Assembly (NCBI GenBank): GCA_028289345.1
Contig: JANQQL010000030.1
Location: 43,877 to 107,876 of the forward strand
Direction: 5' to 3'
DNA length: 64,000 bases
Source: Planctomycetota bacterium
GTDB lineage: Bacteria > Planctomycetota > B15-G4 > SIAN01
Under the pieces are notes generated by a model, which was not told the DNA's origin, did not search any database, and was given only the letters and a program-made list of their open reading frames with translations. Both the position numbers and the translations under genes were made by a program. This document shows positions 1 through 8,420 of the stretch, piece after piece; the first letter of the stretch is position 1; the number at the start of each line of letters is the position of its first letter.

Positions 1-2936
1 GAAGTATTGAACTGAGAGAACTCTGTCCTTCCCGACTCGGGGTGCTCTTCCGACACAAGAAATCCGCGAGCATCGTACTCAAAGTATCGATTCTGATTGT
101 TTCCACCTCTGGCGATCACTCGAGTGAGTCGGTCCCCGACGTCGTAGTGGTACTCGGCCTCGACCCCGATTCCACCCGGCTCCGTCACTTTGTAGAGCCG
201 TCCTTGCCGGTCGTACTCCTCCGTCGTGGTGACTCGGCTCTCCCGCAGACTTCCATTCACCCAGTTGGTTCCGATCGAGACCGTCCGTTCCACGAACCGA
301 TCGCCGAGATACTGAAACTCGATCGCATGATCCACTCCGACGGGAAGATCTCCGTTCTCTGGCGGGACGATCCGACGAGCCCGTCCAAACGGATCATAGT
401 TGTGAAAAGTAGTCCGGTGGGTTGGCACATCGGATCGCTCCGTGACGGAAACCCGCTGTCCAAGGGCGTCATAGAGCATCCGCCGAATGGACCAAGTGTC
501 CCCCGGAAAGAGGTCTCTCTCTTCGTAGGTCCGCCCAAAATCGTCAAGCACCACCTCCCCCTCAGTGAGCGGATCCCCACTGGGTGGCCGCGGATTGTCC
601 CATTGATAGATGTCGATCGAAGCAAGCTGGGCGCTGGTCGCGGGATGGTAGATGTATTCGATGATTGCGCCTTCGCCGTTCTCCGGCTCAATCCTCACCA
701 AGCGTCCCAATTCGTCGAAAGCAAGATCGGTTTGCAACCCGGAAGCGTCCCGGGTTGCGCTGGTGAGACCGGTGGACGAGTCGATGTCCCGGTCGACGTT
801 CAGAAATGGCAATGCTTCCCCACCCGGGTACTTGAAGAACGATGTCTTGAGTGACCCACTGTCGAATCTCTGTTCGATCCAAACTTGACTATCACTCTCG
901 TCCAATTCCAGATTTTCAAGCTCACCGCTCAGGGGAACCGAGGCGAGATCTCCCCCGAATTCGAGCGCAGTCATGACTTGCCCCGCGGAGTCGCGGGTGA
1001 AGTGATGAATCACATCGTGCTCGGAGCGGCTTTCACCGAAGTTTCGGTAGATCCGCTCACGAACGAGGAAACCCGTATCGTCAAAATAGTGCTCCCGCTT
1101 GGCAATTCGTCCTTCTTCCTGGGCCCAACTCTCCGAATAGGTATTGAGAAGCCACTCATCGCTCGGGTCCAACATGGTGATGTTGGACTCCAGAGCATTC
1201 GCAAGGTGATCGTAGTGATAGATTCCTTCCACCGCGTCATACTCGGTGTGGTTCACGCGGACGTTTCCCTTGGAGTAGTTCCCCTCCGTCCGAGAGCGGC
1301 GGAAATGCCCGAGCCCGTCGAAGTGACTGAGTTTGACCACAGAAACTGTCGGCTCGATTTGAGGAGTCGACGAATCGGAATCGGCGTCGTGGAATACGGT
1401 CGCTTGTTCAACAAGTCGCTGATTCAGATCGGTGATGACCGGTCCGCCACTCACGACAGAGATCGGGAGATTCTCGTCCCTTTCGTACTTCACCCAGACG
1501 GATCTCACTAGCTGTGAGGTGGCGCCGTCAAAGATCTCTTGAGAAAGGAAGCGACCCTCGTCATCGGGCTCTTGCCCTTGCGTGAACGGCTGACCATAGA
1601 AATAAGCGTCCGCGTCACTCTTGGTCAGCCCCCCGAGGTAGGCAGAGAAGTAGTGGACGCGGCGATGCCCGAGAGGGTCAATGACGGTGTTCTTCATCTC
1701 CAGGGGCTCCTCGTCATCGACCAGCAGCACCGAAGGGGTGTAACTCCAACGACCCAGCTCGTTTCCGTTCCGGTCCATGACCGTGCGCTCCACAACGCCT
1801 GGAGTTCTTTGATAGAACGCGGGCCGAACCTCTTGATCCGGAAGGGTGTTGCCTGTTGGAAAACGGTAAACCCCGTATCGCCAACCGATCGCTCCCCCCG
1901 TCGGAAGCGTCAGCTGGCGGAGCGTCCCACGAGCATGACAGCTGAGATTCTCAGCCATGGCCTCGTCATCCGCCAACCGGTGGTAGTCATCCAGCGCGGC
2001 CGTGAAACTTGACCCATCGGGGAGCGTGATCGAAGTGAGAAACGCCGCGTGGGTGCCAACAGGCACGATGGGAGAATCGTGAAGGCATGGCCGGTCCAGA
2101 GCACCCTGTTCATAAGTAAGCGCGTACTCTGCGGTGCCTCCTGCAAAAGCCGCTAGCTCTACCTTGGTGAGCAAAGGCACCGATTCGCCATCCATGAAGT
2201 AGGAGCGCTCAAACCAAACTCGGTGAATTCGATCGAAAGTATCCGAAATTTCCCAATAAAGAGGGTTTGAGTAGTCGACCGTCACGTGATTCATGAACCG
2301 GTCCTCCACACGAATAAGCCTCCCATCCGAGTCGAAGTCGTGCCGCTCACCACTGGGAAACTCCAGGGACCATCCCGCAGCCGTTTCCTGAAGTCGGAGA
2401 TAGCTTCCGTCGCGGCTATAGGAGTAGCCGTCGTGGATCGGGTCATTTCGGTGAAGATTGCGATAGAAAGAGTGGCAGCCTCCATCGGGTCCCACGTAGG
2501 TCGTTCGCCCCTCCGGATTCATCGTCGGTGGGTTGGTGGTCGCTGATTCGATTCGCCCGAGGTTGATCGACCAACCCACCCCCGCATTCTGATGAGGCAA
2601 CAAACGCGCGACATGGTCCGTCCCCCCCTGATTCCCGATTCCGGGGTCCGAACTATCCTGAGTTTCCCAATCCCAAACCTTGGAGTTGTAGCTCAGCACC
2701 AAGCGGTAGGAGAGAGATCCGCCAGCCGGATAGTCCTCGCCGAGGGGAATCGTGAGCACGAGGTTTCCATTGAACAAGTTGACATGGTCGAATGCGCCGA
2801 CCTGAAACGCCGTCTCTGCAGAGAAGCCTCTCTCCTGAGTGGGTTCCTGCTGAGACGTTGCCTTCTCTGTCACTCCCGTGAAGACGGAGCCTCCAAGCAT
2901 GCCCAACAGAATCAATCGATTTCGAGATTTCATCAT
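1..2936 (-). CDS. RHS/YD-repeat protein, N-terminal part (runs off left edge)
   Basis: An open minus-strand frame starts at the ATG at 2936-2934 and stays in the same phase to base 1, with no stop seen, so the gene continues outside the window (about 978 codons visible). The N-terminus has a basic and hydrophobic signal-like stretch (MMKSRNRLILLGMLGG). It is followed by the RHS-type opening VNLFNGNLVLTIPLG and then YD-repeat blocks such as YHYDVGDRLTRV and YFEYDARGFLVSEEHP near the left edge. RHS proteins are large secreted or surface beta-cocoon proteins, often ending in a variable toxin or adhesin tip. That tip would lie outside the window, so the function is unknown. The start overlaps the stop of the upstream gene (ATGA), indicating translational coupling. 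Long plus-strand frames here are antisense shadows. Confidence 0.85.
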   Translation of the reverse strand, partial: MMKSRNRLILLGMLGGSVFTGVTEKATSQQEPTQERGFSAETAFQVGAFDHVNLFNGNLVLTIPLGEDYPAGGSLSYRLVLSYNSKVWDWETQDSSDPGIGNQGGTDHVARLLPHQNAGVGWSINLGRIESATTNPPTMNPEGRTTYVGPDGGCHSFYRNLHRNDPIHDGYSYSRDGSYLRLQETAAGWSLEFPSGERHDFDSDGRLIRVEDRFMNHVTVDYSNPLYWEISDTFDRIHRVWFERSYFMDGESVPLLTKVELAAFAGGTAEYALTYEQGALDRPCLHDSPIVPVGTHAAFLTSITLPDGSSFTAALDDYHRLADDEAMAENLSCHARGTLRQLTLPTGGAIGWRYGVYRFPTGNTLPDQEVRPAFYQRTPGVVERTVMDRNGNELGRWSYTPSVLLVDDEEPLEMKNTVIDPLGHRRVHYFSAYLGGLTKSDADAYFYGQPFTQGQEPDDEGRFLSQEIFDGATSQLVRSVWVKYERDENLPISVVSGGPVITDLNQRLVEQATVFHDADSDSSTPQIEPTVSVVKLSHFDGLGHFRRSRTEGNYSKGNVRVNHTEYDAVEGIYHYDHLANALESNITMLDPSDEWLLNTYSESWAQEEGRIAKREHYFDDTGFLVRERIYRNFGESRSEHDVIHHFTRDSAGQVMTALEFGGDLASVPLSGELENLELDESDSQVWIEQRFDSGSLKTSFFKYPGGEALPFLNVDRDIDSSTGLTSATRDASGLQTDLAFDELGRLVRIEPENGEGAIIEYIYHPATSAQLASIDIYQWDNPRPPSGDPLTEGEVVLDDFGRTYEERDLFPGDTWSIRRMLYDALGQRVSVTERSDVPTHRTTFHNYDPFGRARRIVPPENGDLPVGVDHAIEFQYLGDRFVERTVSIGTNWVNGSLRESRVTTTEEYDRQGRLYKVTEPGGIGVEAEYHYDVGDRLTRVIARGGNNQNRYFEYDARGFLVSEEHPESGRTEFSQFNT

Positions 2937-3610
2937 TTCGGATCCGTCGGAATCAAAGAGGGAGGAAAGTCGCCGGCAGAGATCTTCACCGTCGTGTACT
3001 CCAGAGTTTCCAGATCAATCAACACGACGACATCGTCGACCTGAATCGTTTCGATAGGAATGATGCGAGTGGTGAGGGGAAGAAAGTCATCGACGGACAC
3101 GATGGTGACGCCATCGCAGCCACCATCAAGGTCCATCAAGCCCCCATCGGCTGCGTGCATCGTCCAGGCGCCCACAAACTGCCGCATCACAACGATGCGG
3201 CTTTGGCGGCTCCACAGGCGCAACTGGTCGTAGTGATCCGCCGAGGTTCGAACGATCGTGCCCGGAGGAAGGGGCTGCCCCTCAGCCATGGATCCGGTTG
3301 GTGTGGCGCTCGCGAATTGACCGGTCTCGAGATCAACTCCGACGAAAACCGAATTTGTGATCACACCATCCGGGAACGAGAGCGAGATCGCTCCATCTTC
3401 GTCGTAGTCGGTATCAACGATCGCGGTCTGCTCCAGAGTTCGAACCAGGTCCTTGATCTCGCGCATGGCGTAGACCCAAGCCACGCGCCCTCCCACGGTC
3501 AGATCTGACACGGTGACTTGATCGGGGCCAACGATCAGACGGGGCCCCTTGCTCACCATCCCGGTGACCCACGTCGCGGCGACAACTCCCAACAACAAGG
3601 TTTTGACCAT
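2933..3610 (-). CDS. small exported hypothetical protein coupled to RHS gene
   Basis: 225 residues from the ATG at 3610. The frame stays open upstream, but this start gives a sensible signal or anchor (MVKTLLLGVVAATWVTGMV) with a GGAG-like site upstream. The rest is beta-rich, with no family I recognise. It contains acidic stretches (DTDYDEDG, DLDGGCDG) and ends PPSLIPTDPK. Its stop overlaps the start of the RHS gene by four bases (ATGA), so the two are very probably one transcriptional and translational unit. A role in export, folding or anchoring of the RHS protein is possible, but that is inference from context only. Confidence 0.7.
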   Translation of the reverse strand: MVKTLLLGVVAATWVTGMVSKGPRLIVGPDQVTVSDLTVGGRVAWVYAMREIKDLVRTLEQTAIVDTDYDEDGAISLSFPDGVITNSVFVGVDLETGQFASATPTGSMAEGQPLPPGTIVRTSADHYDQLRLWSRQSRIVVMRQFVGAWTMHAADGGLMDLDGGCDGVTIVSVDDFLPLTTRIIPIETIQVDDVVVLIDLETLEYTTVKISAGDFPPSLIPTDPK

Positions 3611-4041
3611 CGAACTGTCACTCCATCGGGGACTTGTTCTTCGTGAGGCCACAAGGCCTGCGACTCCCTGGTGGCCGGCGAGCCATGCACAGCCAGCTCG
3701 CAACTCTCAGGCGCGATCGTGAGAAACGAGGGGTCACTCAAAACCCAGGACGAGCGCGCCACGAACTCTGCACCAGCGCCTTGAGAAACGGTGAGTTCGC
3801 CGGCTCCATTCGGCGCAGTCACCGGAAGTGATTGGCTGCCGCGGCGGACGGAGAATCTCCGCCATCCACAAGCTCCGCCAGTTGGCTCACCGTTGATCCG
3901 AGTTCAAGAAAGAGCGAACCACGGACTCACAGGATTTCCCTCCGTCATTCCCTGGTCAGTGACAAGGCCAGGGCGGAAGGCCCACGACCTCAGTGAAGGC
4001 CGCTTTGCCTGAACGATCGATGACGCAAGGAGATCTCGCCA
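3611..4041. other. gap between exported-protein gene and glycosidase gene
   Basis: About 430 bases without an intact gene. On the minus strand between roughly 3690 and 3903 one frame reads like a fragment of the C-terminal domain shared by other exported proteins here (see separate entry). No terminator or promoter was recognised. Confidence 0.4.
3690..3903 (-). pseudogene. possible remnant of the shared C-terminal domain
   Basis: Minus-strand translation preceded by an in-frame stop (3906-3904) reads TRINGEPTGG, then a middle part containing LPVTAPNGAGELTVSQG, then ARSSWVLSDPSF. The order of a NG.P turn, a NG.G.L..S strand and an aromatic strand resembles the roughly 90-residue terminal domain found at the end of eight exported proteins in this window. 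There is no start codon or upstream body, so if real it is a fossil of a lost gene. The resemblance is loose and could be chance. Confidence 0.25.
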
Positions 4042-6410
4042 TCATCCTTGTCGTCGGAGCGCGATGGAGTCCAACCCGGTCCCGTCTTCGCGTTGGTAGA
4101 ACTCGATCAAGTGGGGTCCCGACTCGAGGAAGACCTGCACGGGATCCTCCAAGACCACCCCTCCGGTCACGTGATTGACCTGATCGACCACAAAGTTTTC
4201 TGCCGAGGTTGCCGTGTTCCAGAGGTACCCGTCCACCGGCAACCCGTCGACGCGGACCCAGAAGCTGTTGTCACCGCCCGAGGGGGCTCTCACCCGACAT
4301 TCGATCTGATACACGCCTGCATCCTCAACGAGGAACTCATACCGAGCGACACTCGAATCGCTGATCGAAGAGGTTCCCCCTTCGTTGGGAACAACGATGT
4401 ACTGCCCGCCGCTCGCCAGATCATCTTCTCGGATCGAGAATCCGGTCAGCGCTCCCGCTTCCGCTTCCAAGACCGGGTCACCACAATCAGCTTCCCGAAT
4501 CAGCTCCAACGCCAGCCAATCGAGGTGAGTTCCATCTTCCCTCGCGTAAAGGTCGATCGTCTGCGGTCCAGCACCCAGACACACCTCGAGCGGGTCATGG
4601 AGGAATCCCTGTCCCTGGTAATGGTTGACGTCGTCCTCGACAAATCCCTCTGAAACCGCGGTGTTCCACAAGTACCCGCTAGAAGGCATTCCGTTGACGG
4701 CGACGAAGAAGCTGTCGTCACCATGGGATGGGCTCGAACGCGCCCCTTGATTCGGTACTCGCCGGCCGTCGTGGTTTCGAAAACGAACCGAGCTCGATGC
4801 TCCGGGTTCGGCGCCCCTTGATTGGGACCCGATGATTCGATGTACGAGTTTCCGCTCGTGTCCGGGTCAGAATTGATCGCGAACCCAGTCAAGAGAGCGT
4901 TCTCTCCCTCGAGAACAAGCCCGGAGGGCGGCGGGGGCGGAGCGGCCTGATTTTTCAAGTAGAGAATTGGCCGACCCGGCAGATCAAACGGTCTCCAACC
5001 ACCTGCCCAAGCAAAGGACCCGACACCATCGATGACCCCGTCATAGACATCAAAGTGCTCGTAGTCGTAGATGCCGGGCGCCAGCTCGACCTCAAACACG
5101 TTGCCCCCCGCAGTGAAGGAGTGGAGGTCTTGGTACACAAGGTACTCGGAACCGGGTGCGGCAAGACAGTAACTCGTCGTCGACAGCTCGTTTCGGGGTT
5201 CCATCGCCGCCAAGTTCATGCTCTCTGCGTAGCTCAGCGTACGCCCCATCGCTTTTCGCATTCGTTCCCGCTCGGCCTCTGCAGGCTGGAGCGGGTCGGG
5301 AAACAGCGGGAGGCCGTACTCCACATCCATGAAGATCGGATGATGCCCTCGCAGGAAGCTCTTCCAAACCCACCGGTGATCTCCTCCGAGACCCCAGATG
5401 TGGTCGGTATCCAAGATCGACACTTTCTCACCGCTTGCTTCGGGAGGTTGCTTGTAGGGGTCTCCACCAAAGGAAACCAGCTCCGCTTCACTTTCCGCAA
5501 GAGAGCTGTTCAGAAACTGTCGGGAGCCCGACATCCAGATGAGATGGCACTTGCTCTTGCTGCTCTCATAGTCCCGAATGAAGTCGATCATGTGGTACTG
5601 CCAGTCTCGTGACGAAACGACGCCTGGCGGGACCGTCACATAGTCATGACTCTCGTTGCTGATCTCCCAGACGATGTTGTCAAAGTGATTGAGCTCGTCG
5701 ATCATGCGCCGGACATATGCCTCCTGACGCATCGTGACTTCCGGGATTTCCAGAGTGTGGACGAGGAGGCCCGTGCCGAGCCGCGTTTCCTTGCGAACTT
5801 TGGAAGACACTTTCGGATCACCATCGACCAAGTTGATGTTGTTCTGATGGTGGTAAGGGTGGCTTCGCCAAGGATCTCCTGGCTCGTTCGGCCGAGGAAA
5901 AGACCATCCCTGAAAAAGCATGATGCTGACGTAGATCCCACGGTCGGCCGCCAACTGAACCCGGCGCCGGATCTCCGAGAAATAGGCGTCGTCAAACTGA
6001 TCGAGGTCAAACTTCGGCAGTCCATCCAGAGCATTCCCGGGCCCCGTTCGAAGATAGGGCTGGGGTGCCAAGTACAGATTGCTTGTCGACCATGGGATCC
6101 ATCGAGAATGCTCCCAATTCCAACCTCGCAAGAAGTTGTGACCGTCAGCAACCATGTCGTTCAGGAAGGTCTCATAGGGAAACATCGGTGGAGGATGGGA
6201 GGTCCCCCAGTCGACGAAGACGCTCCAGTGATGGGACCCGGTGAAGTAGACGAGGTTTCCCGAACGATCCATGAGGTAACGGGAATTGTCGGGATGGATC
6301 GTGAGTGGGTAGATCGGGTCTGGCGCTTGCGCGTTGGCAGAGCGGCCAGCGATGGTTGCGATGAATGCGGCAAAGGCAACAAGGGCGGGGTGACGCTGCA
6401 TCCTCTTCAC
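4042..6410 (-). CDS. secreted GH-A-like glycosidase (DUF4038-like) with two CBM-like modules, frameshifted
   Basis: Starts at ATG 6410 with a signal peptide (hydrophobic AAFIATIAG, cleavage near SANAQA). Residues about 30-440 resemble DUF4038-type TIM-barrel glycosidases. The N-terminal strand is GNLVYFTGSHHW, a clan GH-A-style acid/base pair is N252-E253 (WEISNESH), and E364 in PIFMDVEYG is a plausible nucleophile. A PPPPP linker near 490 leads to two similar carbohydrate-binding-like modules, each with EGEN/EAEAG, RVRA and an NTA..E.(F)V turn. As written the frame breaks in the first module: the minus-strand run GCCCATCCC at about 4730 lacks one C. The original frame then runs about 58 nonsense residues to a stop at 4500, while the rest continues in another frame to 4042. 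Adding one base restores RVRAPSHGDDSFFV, matching RVRAPSGGDNSFWV in module two. Substrate unknown. Confidence 0.8.
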
Positions 6411-6862
6411 GGCGTGCGCTCCCTATCGAAGTGGTCTCGACAAGATGGCGAGAAAACCACGACCGAGTGGATTCCATCAATGCCAACCCGATCAGGCGCA
6501 AACCACCTCAGCCACGGACCGCTCTTTTCTGAAATCAACTCTCTCATCCACTCCAAGGAAGTGATGGTCGTCCCTAGCTTTCCCATGCACGTGACGGACG
6601 TTTCCAGACCGGCACCGTCATCAATCCCTTCCCGATCGTGACGCCAATCTGGCGGCGAAAACTCAATTTTCCCAGGCACGCATCGGCCCGTCGCGGGTCC
6701 CGACGAAGGGTGCGGTTCGGAAACAAGCGTTCGGCCGCGCAGGAACTGGAAGCGCTTGTTCCAATCGTCCACGAAAACCCGGTCATGCCTGTCACACAGC
6801 GGCGTCCGCGGTCGTCAACCTTTTGCCGGCCGACCTGCCGGCCCAAAACCTAGGAGAAAGAC
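6411..6862. other. divergent intergenic region containing the sigma-operon promoter
   Basis: About 450 bases between the divergent glycosidase and AhpD-like genes. The right end holds a candidate ECF41 promoter (separate entry) and a strong ribosome binding site (AGGAG at about 6852). Minus-strand open frames of up to 121 codons have no recognisable protein features, and I do not call them. Confidence 0.5.
6790..6816 (+). promoter_or_regulatory. candidate ECF41-type promoter
   Basis: TGTCACA at 6790-6796 is followed after 16 bases by CGTC at 6813-6816, 46 bases before the ATG of the AhpD-like gene. From memory of the family, ECF41 sigma factors recognise TGTCACA and CGTC with about this spacing and usually drive their own operon. 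Here it lies directly upstream of an operon that encodes an ECF41-type sigma factor, so autoregulation is the natural reading. Confidence 0.6.
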
Positions 6863-7378
6863 ATGACCGAAACCGCGACAGAACAGGCCGCCATCCAGGC
6901 GTTTGGTCGCCAGTACGACTACGATGTCAGCTATCTGGAACAGATGCTGCGGGAATCTCGGGAGGCTTACCAGGTCTTCGTCGCCGCCCAGCCGATGTCG
7001 CTGCACCGTGAGGAGTTGCCTCTGGACGCTCACTTCATTGCTCGGATCGCCGCGATGCAAGGCGAGGACTGCGGTGCCTGTGCTCAGCTGAACTTGCGGA
7101 TGGCTTTGGAGGCCGGCATCGACAAAGAGATACTGCGCACCATGGTTCACGATCCCCGACAACTGCCCGCAGCTCTTCACGACGTCTACCAACACACCCG
7201 CGATGTCTCCAGCAACCAGCCGTTGGACAAGGATCGCGCCGCGCGGATCCGTCAGCGGTACAGCGAAGCGGCCTTCGTGGAGCTCGCGGTGGTGATTGCC
7301 GGATCGCGGATCTACCCGACCGCCAAACGCTCCTTACTCCAGGACCAGGCCTGCACGATTTTGAGTGTGGACCGTTGA
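6863..7378 (+). CDS. carboxymuconolactone decarboxylase/AhpD-like protein
   Basis: 171 residues with AGGAG six bases before the ATG. The centre carries a CxxC pair, C70 and C73 in GEDCGACAQLNLRMALEAG, inside the helical context typical of the AhpD/CMD superfamily. The histidine that follows the CxxC in peroxidase-active AhpD is Asn here (N77), so classical AhpD chemistry is doubtful. CMD-family proteins are one of the three standard partners of ECF41 sigma factors, and the next gene is such a factor, overlapping this one by four bases (TTGA). A redox or stress-related substrate for the regulon is likely, but the reaction cannot be assigned. Confidence 0.85.
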   Translation: MTETATEQAAIQAFGRQYDYDVSYLEQMLRESREAYQVFVAAQPMSLHREELPLDAHFIARIAAMQGEDCGACAQLNLRMALEAGIDKEILRTMVHDPRQLPAALHDVYQHTRDVSSNQPLDKDRAARIRQRYSEAAFVELAVVIAGSRIYPTAKRSLLQDQACTILSVDR

Positions 7379-8220
7379 CCAACGCGGAGGACTTCGAAGG
7401 GGAACGTCGCTCTCTGGAACGGCTAGCCTACCGCATGCTCGGCTCGGTGGCCGACGCAGAAGACATTGCGCAAGAGACCTTCCTGCGCTGGCGGCAGGCC
7501 GGCCAGCCGCAGTTGGACCGGCCACGAGCCTGGTTCACCCGCACTTGCACGCGCCTGTGCCTGGACCGGATCAAATCCACAGAACGACAGAGAGTAGAGT
7601 ACATCGGCGAGTGGCTGCCGGAGCCGCTGGTCGAACACGGCGATCGCCAGGAGCTGGACGAAACCCTCTCCATGGCCTTGCTGCGAACGGTCGAGCGATT
7701 GCCGGCCACCGAGCGAGCCAGTTTTCTGCTGCACGACGTGTTTGGTTACGAGTTCACCGAGGTCGCGGAGATCCTGGATCTCCAGCCGGCCAACTGCCGG
7801 CAGCTCGCGTCGCGGGCGCGTCAACACTTGAGAGGTGACGGCCAGCGACAAGTGGACGAAGTGACGGTGCGGCGATTGTCCGATGCCTTCTTTGCTGCCA
7901 TCGACTCGGGGAACCTGGAAGGCCTGCAGGGCGTGTTGGCCGAAGATGTGGTGCTCTACTCCGACGGAGGGGGCCAAGTGGCTGCCTCGCCAGTTCCCGT
8001 GGAAGGTGCAGCCAAGGTGGCCAAGTTCTTCTTGAAAGTCTACGCCAACGAACCAGCCTACGAGCTCGCCGTCACATGGTTCAACGGCGCCCCGGGCGTG
8101 GTGGTTCAGCAAGAAGGACGACCCGTCTCGGCGTTCCAGTTCGAAGTCCTGAACGGCCGCATCGCCGGCATCTACGTGCAACGCAATCCAGACAAGCTGG
8201 GTGTGTTCTCACCCTCATGA
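7375..8220 (+). CDS. ECF41-family (SigJ-like) RNA polymerase sigma factor
   Basis: 281 residues from a TTG at 7375 that overlaps the upstream stop. Region 2 contains YRMLGSVADAEDIAQETFLRW and region 4 contains LPATERASFLLHDVFGYEF. The roughly 110-residue C-terminal SnoaL-like extension replaces a separate anti-sigma factor in this family. All three ECF41 signatures are visible: WLPEP (80-84) in the linker, DGGG (197-200) and NPDKL (271-275) near the end. The genetic partner (CMD/AhpD-like) and the TGTCACA/CGTC promoter upstream also fit. It probably activates its own operon, with the C-terminal domain modulating activity. Confidence 0.93.
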   Translation: MTNAEDFEGERRSLERLAYRMLGSVADAEDIAQETFLRWRQAGQPQLDRPRAWFTRTCTRLCLDRIKSTERQRVEYIGEWLPEPLVEHGDRQELDETLSMALLRTVERLPATERASFLLHDVFGYEFTEVAEILDLQPANCRQLASRARQHLRGDGQRQVDEVTVRRLSDAFFAAIDSGNLEGLQGVLAEDVVLYSDGGGQVAASPVPVEGAAKVAKFFLKVYANEPAYELAVTWFNGAPGVVVQQEGRPVSAFQFEVLNGRIAGIYVQRNPDKLGVFSPS

Positions 8221-8420
8221 TTCCTGAGGATTGCCACAGGAGTGATCCGACGTTGCTTCTGCCTAGGCCCCCTTCCGTTCTCCCCCGGCGACCTCTCTGA
8301 AACTCGTGGAGGACGGAGCCCCGCGTGATGTCGGACAACGTCTCGACGCCAACACGCTTGTCCCGAACGAGAGAATCGAGTCTACGCTGCGAATGGTCGC
8401 CCGCAGCTTGGATCTGATCC

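Noticed and set aside
42..2546. Long plus-strand open frames opposite the left RHS gene
   Set aside because: The minus strand reads a continuous RHS protein with YD repeats; the plus-strand frames have no domains and change frame repeatedly.
6407..6772. 121-codon minus-strand frame upstream of the glycosidase
   Set aside because: No ribosome binding site or protein-like pattern, and it sits in a divergent promoter region.
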